The notes under the pieces: generated by a model | The model's input: the letters and a program-made list of their open reading frames with translations, nothing else | Database searches by the model: none | What the model was told of the DNA's origin: nothing | Position numbers and translations under genes: made by a program | Shown here: piece by piece, positions 18,901 to 27,001 of the stretch | Layout: each line of letters opens with the position of its first letter | Position numbering within the stretch: the stretch's first letter is position 1 | Source of the DNA: Nitzschia sp. pyKryTriq1 | Lineage: Eukaryota; Bacillariophyta; Bacillariophyceae; Bacillariales; Bacillariaceae | Length of the DNA stretch: 64,000 nt | Direction: 5' to 3' | Assembly: GCA_956465555.1 (NCBI GenBank) | Contig: OY101130.1 | Coordinates: 186,001 to 250,000 of the forward strand

Positions 18901-19368
18901 GAGACGACGTTTCCAACGAATCCAAAAGCGTGGCACAGCGCATCGGAGCCGTTCCGAAAGGTCGCACGTACGGCTCTGGGCCACGACAAGATTTTGTTTT
19001 ACACGAATCCCGAGGATGATACCGTCCGGGGCTGGAAATTGGACCTTGGAAATGAAACCAGTCAAGTGGACGCCTTCTACGCGATGCACGAAACACCCGA
19101 AATGAATTCTTCGGAGCTTTTGCTCGTCAATGCTCGATACATCAATGGTGCCTATGTGGACCGGATGCGCGCCCGCTATAAGAAGGAGCGCAAGAACAGC
19201 AATCGCAGCATTAGTACCATGGGCCTGGCAGAGCGAGAAATCGTAGAGATATACAAGCAGCTTCGTTGGTGTACAAATGAGAGAAATTTTGTCATGTCTT
19301 CCGTCGAGAGAACTCATGCAGAGCATGATTGCTACGGCTCCGGCACGACTCCTACTGACATCAAATAA
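15982..19368 (+). CDS. UDP-galactopyranose mutase fused to GT77-like glycosyltransferase
   Basis: The ATG at 15982 (ACCATGG context) gives 1128 residues in one exon. Residues ~43-61 form a single signal anchor (LLLLKWVFVVMILLMAI). Residues ~104-475 are a bacterial-type UDP-galactopyranose mutase: FAD loop AGAGLSGSVLAERY, GGNCFDY, YGAHLFHT, TGPIDSYFAYLGWPKLEYRS and GEPYYPVPNKKN. Residues ~580-960 resemble the nucleotide-diphospho-sugar transferase fold of GT77: LKAAVGNAKFEVSYELVRRG, an acidic EMDVWFLRSP motif in place of DxD, then GPNIGAYGVKA. UGM interconverts UDP-Galp and UDP-Galf with reduced flavin. A covalently attached transferase suggests that UDP-Galf is used on the spot, probably in the Golgi lumen. 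The donor and acceptor are inferred, since characterised GT77 enzymes use pyranose or arabinose donors. The tail (~960-1128) resembles the C-terminal region of plant GT77 proteins. Confidence 0.88.
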   Translation: MALISNIQSRVRGEVGYLLGARPPKSAISTTSTSDHPKNSKRTLLLLKWVFVVMILLMAINVRMNLSAIRAISEESLLSRYEASRNGDSTHHESSPSTSSSLESHYDVCIAGAGLSGSVLAERYATQLKNKKKILVVEKRDHIGGNCFDYIDQDTGIRVSKYGAHLFHTKYPRVWNYIRQFGEFTPYQHKVTGLVNGKNVPIPVNIETVNTLFSTNISTPEEMDAWLKQEQITTSAEKPQNSEEVALSRVGPRLYDLIFKPYTFKQWAKYPAELGPEVLSRIPVRNNWDGRYFSDPYQAIPTDGYTSLFHRMLDRPEITVNTNTDFFQVRNKTVCDRIYFTGPIDSYFAYLGWPKLEYRSLDFERKVEKNVDYFQPGFVVNHPQTNDDYTRIVEYKHLLNQSSPHTVYFIERSKDDGEPYYPVPNKKNKDLYRRYQEMAAKEEGVDFVGRLASYKYFNMDEAIKNALEVFDRDTTGMEMATNVPGLVVPTEQLPDWMISTRCSAFSLDCMAHAQRQNTFQEYPFRFGSRLKELDGIVQLEDMPQIPNDWTTLLARPPVPVPSSTNYVYPPEASRSAFKACMADTENLSWQEQLEKLMSTGVVRIDPETGMVAFTLSDWKYAYDMTHDVYEMARKTVGFSDSFFMVAFDKNTTEMACRYNYPVVSWTSGSIPTTGSDGTAPDIISLKAAVGNAKFEVSYELVRRGLSFFFFEMDVWFLRSPKPILLRFLDSDHDVIFSSHQDNPHGPNIGAYGVKAKKSTEEYFHLSIKMTTESPATHDQFVMAEVARLFMRTKLRTNFSWGGAWEEPKPSTIMPKVEYPFTFAYFTGHHFAADMHPIITEQTIAIHTLCGGPLRTPHGKKMVAKERGAWYGFEGPTGEGGYYSRKGEGRRRYLWMDGHVLNGYSLTMEWDLETDSGLYHSEQCLRWTIATMIALARRTNRIFVLPKILDNHYTQFLWVRLDLQSVEELGVDVRETTFPTNPKAWHSASEPFRKVARTALGHDKILFYTNPEDDTVRGWKLDLGNETSQVDAFYAMHETPEMNSSELLLVNARYINGAYVDRMRARYKKERKNSNRSISTMGLAEREIVEIYKQLRWCTNERNFVMSSVERTHAEHDCYGSGTTPTDIK

Positions 19369-19762
19369 CCTCTAGAGTACCAACTAGCTGTTTCTACTAG
19401 TAGTACTATCACTAAATTTGTGTCCTTTACTACCTGTACCGCCGCGTACAGTATCGAACTAGACGGACAACATCGACTCGATTCTGGTACTGTAACAGAG
19501 AAAGCACTCTACTACTCTACAGAGCAGTAGTTCTAGCGATTAGAGGGCATATCGAAGTATAGACATTATAAGATTCAGACAGAAGAGCTCTTACGGTAGC
19601 TAGTAGTAGTACTAGATAGAAATACTCGATCTGACACAGTATCGAAATGCTCGATATTATTTGCAACTGCTTGACCCTCGACTTGAACTTCTTGCTTGCT
19701 TGCTTGATTCTCTCTCCCCCAAAGTAGAAAACCTGCTGTTTTTAGTTTGCTAAGCTCGCCAT
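19369..19762. other. Intergenic region between convergent genes
   Basis: This is 3' flanking DNA of the fusion gene and the small Ser-rich gene. It contains ACTAGTAGTACT words and a short GCTTGCTTGCTTG run near 19692. No gene is seen. Confidence 0.5.
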
Positions 19763-20272
19763 TCACATCATGGTGCCGAAAGGACACGCATCGGAGGAAT
19801 AGTTTCTCAGGTGGTGGTGGCGTTGACGAAGGGAGTCAGAAGCATTGGCACTGCTGGCACTATGGTGGCGAAGATTCAAATCACAGGAATGCAACAGACT
19901 TGGCAGTGCCAGCCGTTGAATACTCGGCGGCATAGGGCAGTCCTCACTGTCGTCAGTAATATCATTGAGAAAAGAAGAAGATCGGGCAGAAAGGAAAAAG
20001 CGATCGGCACACATCGAGGGTCGGGGCGGGGAGGCAATTCGTTGCCGCTTACTCGCTCGCTCGAACATTGACAATCCATCCTCGCCAGAAGAGGATGATG
20101 ATGCGCTGCTGGTGTCTCTATTGGCCGAGTTAAAAAGCCAAGCAGGTGGTGGAGCCGTCATCGAGGCGTAGCTGCTGATGCTGCCGGTAGGACTACTTGT
20201 AGCACTGCTGTTTTCAATGGGGAAGCCATGGTTCATACTAGTAACAGTGCTATTGAAATATTGTTGTTTCAT
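19763..20272 (-). CDS. Small Ser-rich protein of unknown function
   Basis: The first ATG in frame is at 20272, giving 169 residues. The frame is open further upstream and reads LQQFLSLLDLWNTVHAMKQQ from 20320, immediately after an acceptor-like TTTTTCAG, so there may be an upstream coding exon I could not define. The protein is Ser-rich with an acidic patch, a possible nuclear-localisation cluster (ERASKRQRIASPPRP) and a His/Arg segment (LRQRHHHLRN) near the C-terminus. No domain is recognised. A small nuclear regulator is possible but not shown. Confidence 0.5.
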   Translation of the reverse strand: MKQQYFNSTVTSMNHGFPIENSSATSSPTGSISSYASMTAPPPAWLFNSANRDTSSASSSSSGEDGLSMFERASKRQRIASPPRPSMCADRFFLSARSSSFLNDITDDSEDCPMPPSIQRLALPSLLHSCDLNLRHHSASSANASDSLRQRHHHLRNYSSDACPFGTMM

Positions 20273-20320
20273 TGCGTGTACAGTATTCCAAAGATCGAGG
20301 AGGCTCAAAAATTGCTGTAG

Positions 20321-21879
20321 CTGAAAAATGCAATCGATGAGAGCCGAGTACTCGTATGCAAGGCGAGAAATAAGAAATCAATTGACTGATGGATGATGAG
20401 GCCCAACAAGCTAGAATGGTCTGGAACTGGCGGGGGTCAAAATTTAGATGATTCCAAGACAATTTTGTTGTCTCGAACGTATCTTGTGTGAACGAAAAAG
20501 TGGCGCCTCGGCCGGATCGATTCATGTGAAAGCCCGACGCCGGGCGTTTTGAATAGGGTTGGCGGCAATAGTTTGGATGACTCACTGGGCACAACGATGA
20601 TTTTTCTTAAGAGAGGATAACGCCTCTAACGGCAATTGAAATATTCGTCTCGGCGCGCCAGTTCCCATTCTCCTTTCTGGTATATGCCCTCTCAGTCAAT
20701 TGAGTCTTTTTGCGTGCTTTGGAAAATAATAATTGTTGGTTGTTGGGAGCTTGAATGAATTTCCATCATGATGAGTGAGTCAGTTACGAGTTAGTTGTCA
20801 GTCTTGTGTATCGCCAGCAAAAGATTGGTGCGTTTGGTTTGTGCATCATGATGCCGCCAAAAGAGGGTGAACTACCAATGCATCGGCGCGGGATAAACAA
20901 AAATGACGACAACGACAACGACTCTCATTCATTCTTGCACGAATGAATGAATGAATGAATGAATGAATGAAGAAGAATGAACGAACGAGACATCCTTATC
21001 CCCCAAATAATGATACCTCTGGATGTTGGCACGCGCATGCTAAATGTACGAGTATGCGTAGTACTAAGGAACCAGACCACCGGAAGACAAATCAAGAATC
21101 AACAGGCAAGGTACCTGGTACTTCAGACCTTGATGCTGACATTCAAGCTCCACTCTACGAGGTACTAGTGGTGAAACTACTACTTGTACGATCTACTAGT
21201 AACTGGTGTACTTGAACATTTTTAAAAAGTAGTTTAGGCAAAGCGAGGAAGAAGGGGAAGAAGCATCGGTGGGCAACAACAACAAGGAGGGCGACCTCCA
21301 ACAAAACAGCAGCATACTATGATTGCTGGCTAGTACTAGAAAGAGCACCTACCTCTCCTTTATGTAGTCAACCAGCACTTTTTAACAGAGATAGAGTGGA
21401 ACTCCGGTAGAGTAGGGACCCCTCTACTAGTACCGAGAATCTACTACTACTAGTAAAGAGTGGGAGGCTTTCTACTACTAGTAGTAGTATATCGTAAAGC
21501 AGCGTAGTAGAGAGGATCATTTTTGAATCCATTCTCACCACCAGCAGAAGGGAGTCGTCGTCGTCGTCTTGGCAAGTTCATCTGACGACTGAAGCACGAA
21601 CCGAAAATGAAGTTTGTTCGTTTGAGTATTCGCACCGGTACCGGTACAGTACGAGCCAGTACGAACGAGTAGACTATTTGGGTCTGGGGGTAGGGCACCC
21701 TCCACCCCTCTACCGGTACTATTACCGGTAGTTATGTAGTAGTACGGGTCTACCACTGTACGGTACATTTCCGATAGTTTGTGTCGGCTTCCTTGCTTGT
21801 TACTGTAGTACTGTAGACTATTATTTGAATGAACGAATGAGAGGACTCGAATTATCGAAAAACCAATCAACATGGAGAT
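20321..21879. other. Intergenic region with GAAT microsatellite and palindromic words
   Basis: It may contain 5' exon or UTR sequence of the Ser-rich gene near its left end. A (GAAT)n run lies at about 20940-20970. From 21420 to 21740 it is dense in ACTAGTAGTAG and TACCGGTAC words. No gene is supported. Confidence 0.5.
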
Positions 21880-22293
21880 TCAGTCGTAGGAACTGATCGT
21901 GTGGCCGAAAATGAGAGAAATATTTAATACGACCTGTGACGAAATTTCGCCAACACAGGTAGTAAAATCGGCGGGAAATAAATAGGATGTATCGTACCTG
22001 CCGAGCGGGGCCGCCTCAAACGCATTGTCTGTCCCCAATTTTGTCCAGAAATTCCGACACAATGCGGAATCAGGGCAATAATATTTTTGAGGTTCCTTAA
22101 GTAACCACACTATGCTATACGGGTCGGAGACGCCAAATTCGTCGACCTGCTTCTTTTCGATTGGTGCAGGTGTTCCGGACACGTCGTGGATCCAGCGCGA
22201 AAAAACACCACGGCCGGCAGTTACGCCAGAATAGCACGCCGGGTGTGTGTTGTATTTAAAAGCATGCCACCGCACCAAGCACCGTACATGCAT
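21880..22293 (-). CDS. Hypothetical ORF or gene remnant
   Basis: From ATG 22293 the frame gives 137 residues of balanced composition with no simple repeats. Segments such as SDPYSIVWLLKEPQKYYCPD and CRNFWTKLGTDNAFEAAPLG look like a folded protein rather than a random translation. I recognise no family. It could be a small gene, an exon, or a piece of a decayed transposable element. Confidence 0.3.
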   Translation of the reverse strand: MHVRCLVRWHAFKYNTHPACYSGVTAGRGVFSRWIHDVSGTPAPIEKKQVDEFGVSDPYSIVWLLKEPQKYYCPDSALCRNFWTKLGTDNAFEAAPLGRYDTSYLFPADFTTCVGEISSQVVLNISLIFGHTISSYD

Positions 22294-22791
22294 GGTACTG
22301 TACAAGTACTCCGAGCAGTTGGTTTCTGGATTGGTGGTGGATTGGAGAGTTCGTACTGGCTTTTCCCATGTGCTTTGTGTTGTTGCGAAGGGAACCTCTA
22401 TTGAGAAATTTCAGCAAGCAGCAGCAGCAACAACAACAAACAAACAAACAAACAAAAAGTCATTCGTACGATTAGTCTACTCTTCCAACAGCAGCAGCAG
22501 CAGCTGTGTTCATCGATCCATCTGTTGGTGTGTACTTTCAGTCGGGTTTGCATTGCATTGTATTGTATTGCGTTTGTTGTCTACTCGAGAAGATTGGAGG
22601 AAGGAACGAGGAGAACATCCATCGATCTATCACTCTTCAAACATACGCCAGAGTAGAACCGCCCTACCACAGCCTTGTGTGTGTGAATAGAATACATTCA
22701 TCATTCACGTACATCACGGATTTGCTGCTACGACCACATCCCAATACATCCAATAGATCCATCCATCCAATTCCGCATCATCCGATCGATC
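22294..22791. other. Upstream region of the type I membrane protein gene
   Basis: It contains short microsatellites: AGCAGCAGCAACAACAACAA with an ACAAACAAACAAAC run near 22420-22455, and GCAGCAGCAG near 22490. It is probably promoter and 5' UTR. No gene is seen. Confidence 0.5.
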
Positions 22792-24486
22792 ATGATGATG
22801 CCACCAAGACAGTCTCCCTTTCCAAGGCTGGCGGCTCTCCTGCTGATACCAGCACTACTCCTGCTACAACTCCAACTTCCCTTGACATCTGCGGAGGACA
22901 TGAGAGACGACCCCATGACGCAGTGGACCTTGGGAGAATTTGAAATCTTGCTGCAGCCAACTCCGGAACGACTCCTGGATGTCGACAAGGTCTTGGCCAA
23001 GTCGATTGAAGAAGTCGTACGGGCTCAATTGGAAGAATCCTTTGCCGATACGTTCGAGTACATGTATGTGGCATCTGTGGACCATGTAGACTATCAAGAG
23101 ACGCCAACGAGTGAAAGCAGAGAAGGAGGTCCGACTCGAAAAACAAGACGAACAAGAGGCAACAGCAACAGCAGTAACAGACAACTAGGCCCGGACAGTC
23201 GTACGGTGGTAGCGTTCAACGGAGGTGTCGTGGCCTTTGATGGAACGCTGACCGTGCAGGACGATATCACTTCGATTGTGAAGTCCGCCATTGAAACGGA
23301 CCTCAAAGATGTCCTCGTATCCAAGGGCGGGCCGTGGGCACTGATCGAGAGCGTCGCGTTTACCAACTTGGCTATCACCACCGAGGCTCCTGTACCAGAT
23401 CCTACCTCTTCTCCAACCACGCAAGCCCCAGAAGTCCTAGAAGAAGACGAAATACCTCCCACGGCGGCTCCCACTACCGCCGAACGAACAGTGGCTCCTC
23501 CTACGGGAGGGATTTCGGGAATTCAAGAACAAGATACTCAGACGGGTGATACCGGCTTGAGTAATAGTGCTGCTACAATGCCCCAAATTGTGGGTGGCCT
23601 CTTTGGTGTCGCCTTTGTCCTCCTCGGTGCCATTTTGTTGGTACGTCAAGCGAAACGCCGCTCTCAGCTCCATCAACTGTCCGAGGCTTTGAGTCAAGCG
23701 GAACTCGATTCAGACGAGGATGGATTGGCTCCCGAACTACGCGCTCATACTTCCAAGTATCGTGACGAGGATAGTACCAACAACAACAGCAACATGGGAG
23801 TAGCAGCTGACCATTCCTTTGTGACGGATGATACCGCTCCAGACTACGATGATGATGGCTGCGATCGCTCTGAAATGGCCCAGTATGCTCCCGGAGAGCT
23901 GCTCGATTCCATTTCGGTAGGACCCGCCTCCTCGGTCGCCTCTTGGGAAGTCAACGATGATGGAGCGACGACCCGATCCCTCGCCAACAGCAGTTCGTGT
24001 CAATCTCCCACACCTTCCATCATGCACGGCATGATGCCTCCTCATGCCGCCGCCGAACGAGTGGCGGCCATGGCCTACGCTTCGAATGAAACCTTTGAAC
24101 GTGATCGGCTGGTAGCTCTTCAGAAGGACTTGTTACAAAGTGACTGGACACATGATCCAGTCCCGAGGCCGGGCGGAGAGGGTAGCGTGAGCATAGCCGC
24201 GACTTTTGCAAGGCCCAAGAATAATGGAGTGGGAGGCAGCCAAACTACGCTCAGCAGCAGCAGCAGTAGTGGAAGTAGCAGCAACAATATCAGCAGCAGC
24301 TTCAGTATGAGGTCAAAGAAAAAGAAGATGATGATGATGAACCAACCGCAGCAACATCATCAGCATTCCATAAGCTTTGCTCAAGCCCACCACGACGACA
24401 ACGACGATGGTCAAGGGGAAGAAATCTACTTGATGCCTCCATCCAGAAATCGTCAGCAGAGTGATGGGAGCGACAAGATCGTTTAG
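22792..24486 (+). CDS. Type I membrane protein of unknown function
   Basis: 564 residues from ATG 22792. Residues 1-~34 form a signal peptide (LAALLLIPALLLLQLQLP core, then TSA). An extracellular part of about 230 residues follows, ending in a Pro/Thr-rich linker (TSSPTTQAP, PPTAAPTTAER). A transmembrane span lies at ~265-285 (IVGGLFGVAFVLLGAILLV) with a basic stop-transfer (RQAKRRS), and then comes a ~280-residue cytoplasmic tail rich in acidic and Ser/Asn residues. This layout is common among diatom cell-surface proteins. The extracellular part has no recognised domain. The PT-rich linker suggests O-glycosylation and placement near the cell wall. Confidence 0.8.
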   Translation: MMMPPRQSPFPRLAALLLIPALLLLQLQLPLTSAEDMRDDPMTQWTLGEFEILLQPTPERLLDVDKVLAKSIEEVVRAQLEESFADTFEYMYVASVDHVDYQETPTSESREGGPTRKTRRTRGNSNSSNRQLGPDSRTVVAFNGGVVAFDGTLTVQDDITSIVKSAIETDLKDVLVSKGGPWALIESVAFTNLAITTEAPVPDPTSSPTTQAPEVLEEDEIPPTAAPTTAERTVAPPTGGISGIQEQDTQTGDTGLSNSAATMPQIVGGLFGVAFVLLGAILLVRQAKRRSQLHQLSEALSQAELDSDEDGLAPELRAHTSKYRDEDSTNNNSNMGVAADHSFVTDDTAPDYDDDGCDRSEMAQYAPGELLDSISVGPASSVASWEVNDDGATTRSLANSSSCQSPTPSIMHGMMPPHAAAERVAAMAYASNETFERDRLVALQKDLLQSDWTHDPVPRPGGEGSVSIAATFARPKNNGVGGSQTTLSSSSSSGSSSNNISSSFSMRSKKKKMMMMNQPQQHHQHSISFAQAHHDDNDDGQGEEIYLMPPSRNRQQSDGSDKIV

Positions 24487-24857
24487 ATGATGAGGCGACG
24501 AGATGCGAGGCGCAGCGCAGCGATTTTAGAATTATACTTCTACAGGCATACAGTCAATGTTTGGATTTCTTGTCATGGTGGTACTGGCGTACAGTGTACA
24601 CCACCAGAGTGAATAATGCATGTATTAATAGAACGAAATGATATACCCATAGTGCTTTGTACAGTAGCAGTACTTATACGGTCTCTTCAATAGTAAATGT
24701 TGACTTCCAAGCAGAACTGAATCCTACTAGAATACTAGATTACTTTACATATGAATGAAGACGAAAGATACATTGTACCAAAACTGTTTACGTGTTGAAC
24801 GTGCAGTGATGCTCCTCATGCGGAGCTACCAGGAAGAGGAGGAATCCTCGTTGTCCC
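24487..24857. other. Intergenic region between convergent genes
   Basis: 3' flanking DNA of two converging genes. No repeat or gene was recognised. Confidence 0.5.
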
Positions 24858-25961
24858 TTATTGCTGTTGTTGCGCTTCTCCTCCGCCAAGAGGAATCATC
24901 ATCATCGTTGCTTGCTGTTGCTGTTGCTGCCGTTCCAAAGAGACGTAAGTTCCGGCACACCCCATATTGTCCGTCCATGTAGCATCGAGTCGATGGGTAT
25001 CAAAGTCCATGACTCCTTCCACTAGCACCAGTCGCCGAGTGCTGCTGCTGGTAACCGCCGCCCCCGAGCCAGTGTGCTTTTCAAGCCAGTAAAACTTGCC
25101 ATTTTCGGCAACCAGTCCTTGAAGAATCTGAAAGCTATCATCGTGGGACGACTTGCCACGAATACTCCACACCCGAGTCTTGTTGCTCTTCTTGGTGTTG
25201 TTGTTGCTGTTCTGTCTTCGCAAAGTAGAAAAGATGGAACGATGAAAACCAGAGAACTGTAGGTCTATTCGGCAAGAACCCTGGGGCCGTTCGCAACTCG
25301 CGTACACACCACTCGCCAGGGTCCAGTCTACTGGTGTAGATGTACGATTATACGTAGCAGTGCCTGCTGTTTCTTCTCGTTCTTCTTCCACACCACCACC
25401 ACCACCACCACCAGCCGCGCCGGATGGTGGCTGGCTTTGCACGTCCTTCCGGGCTTGCCGTGCCTTGGAGAAGATGACAATATGGGGGTGCTCCAGTAGT
25501 CGTGGTATAGCACCAGTAGGCACCCGACCCCAGCAAAAGGCCACGCAAAGGAGCATCCATATAAAACAGGGAATGATAATCAAAGCCGTGAAAGGCATGA
25601 CAAAGAGAAGGATCACCGAGACAGAAGTGATGCCAACGGCAAGCGGCAAGAACAGGTTGTTGTTGTGCTGCGATAGTAGTCTTGCAGGACGCAGGGAGTA
25701 AACGGAGGCTGACTCCTCCTTGTTCGAGTGTTGGTGTTGATGCTGCTGATGTTGCCTGCTGCTACTATGCCCATCATCCAAAGAAACGTATTCCGTCTCC
25801 GAATGCTCCTCCTCGATGCTATTATTTTCATCATACTCACTCTTTCTTCTTGATGTAAAACAACTGTTCTTCTCGCCGCCGGCTATCCTCCTCGCCTCAT
25901 CCTCCAGCAACAACGCCGAGGTGGAACATAGACCTGGTGCTGGGAAGCACTCCGTTGCCAT
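24858..25961 (-). CDS. Membrane protein of unknown function with C-terminal beta-rich region
   Basis: 367 residues from ATG 25961. A hydrophobic region at roughly 103-148 (LFLPLAVGITSVSVILLFVM, then TALIIIPCFIWMLLCVAFCW) makes two closely spaced spans or a hairpin. The N-terminal part is acidic with a Q/H run (QHQQHQHQHSN). The C-terminal ~150 residues alternate short strands (GVYASCERPQGSCRIDLQFS, KFYWLEKHT, VLVEGVMDFDTHRLDATWT) and end at GCAGTYVSLE, which could be a small beta-barrel facing the cytosol. No family is recognised. The tail is Gln/Met-rich. Confidence 0.7.
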   Translation of the reverse strand: MATECFPAPGLCSTSALLLEDEARRIAGGEKNSCFTSRRKSEYDENNSIEEEHSETEYVSLDDGHSSSRQHQQHQHQHSNKEESASVYSLRPARLLSQHNNNLFLPLAVGITSVSVILLFVMPFTALIIIPCFIWMLLCVAFCWGRVPTGAIPRLLEHPHIVIFSKARQARKDVQSQPPSGAAGGGGGGGVEEEREETAGTATYNRTSTPVDWTLASGVYASCERPQGSCRIDLQFSGFHRSIFSTLRRQNSNNNTKKSNKTRVWSIRGKSSHDDSFQILQGLVAENGKFYWLEKHTGSGAAVTSSSTRRLVLVEGVMDFDTHRLDATWTDNMGCAGTYVSLERQQQQQQATMMMIPLGGGEAQQQQ

Positions 25962-27001
25962 TTTTTCGCACTTTGCTGATGCCTCCTTGTATGAATGATG
26001 CCAAAGGAGGTATGGAGGAAAGCAGAAGTCTTACTTTCCTTGTTCCTCATTCCGAGTAGTACCGTACCATACTAGTAGCTGGTGATGATGGATCACGTCA
26101 TCGGCACGCTATTATTACGTGCTAGCTACTAGAAGAGAATAGTAGAGGTGCTCTTTGTGAGCGGCGGGCTACGCACGTGCTTACTTATCTTTGAAAAAAA
26201 TCTTTGGCGCATGCCTCATTTTTTGTCCTTGAGCGATGATGGCACATCCAGGGTCCAGGGCCCAATAAATAGACGACATCGATGATGATTGATCGGACTG
26301 GATCTAAACATACAAGTCCGCGTCTCTTCGTTCGCGTCTTCCGTAAAAGTAGTCTAATAATAAAACAGAAAGAAAAAGCCCATCGATCATCAGGAATCAT
26401 CAGAAGGTCCATCAGATTATTTTTTTAATTAAAAATGGAAAGGCACGGTTCGAGCATACTCTATGCTCCAGTAACTAGACCGCAAAAATTTCCAACTAAT
26501 TCAGTCCTATGAGTCCGGCGGAAGAAGACTAGAGCAGAAGCTGTCAGCGGAGCGTGCCGCAGGGGGCGAACAAACGGGCGCAAAAGGAATACGGAATCTT
26601 ACGATGAGAACGGCGAACCAGTCATGTTTTCAATTTCGATTCCACATGGATACTCCGCGCGTGGTGCGTGCTCTTCTGTTGCTTTGAATTCAAAGCTCTA
26701 TTATTCATTCGTGATTCGTGCGTACGAGCATACGCATCTCTCATTTTTTCCCGCCCGCCACAATGCCAAACACAGCACCCGCGCCATGAGAGAGGAAAGC
26801 TCAGAGCGATCTTGGATCCCTTTGTCGTCATCGTCGCCTTGTTTTCGTCTTCATTCCTCGGCATTTGCATCACATAACTTGAATGAGAAGAATTGAATCA
26901 TCATCAGTGTGAACGAGACAAACAAACAACTCCACAATCTCAGAAACTGATACCCATTATCAATTTGCCGTTTTATCGTTGCGTCTCTTATTTCCACCAC
27001 C
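25962..27001. other. Divergent promoter region, about 1 kb
   Basis: It separates the minus-strand membrane protein and the plus-strand surface protein. Short open frames on both strands around 26622-26896 overlap each other and have no recognisable features. Nothing else was identified. Confidence 0.5.

Noticed and set aside
26622-26896. Overlapping frames on both strands
   Set aside because: There is no signal, domain or codon pattern to favour either; the region looks like a promoter.
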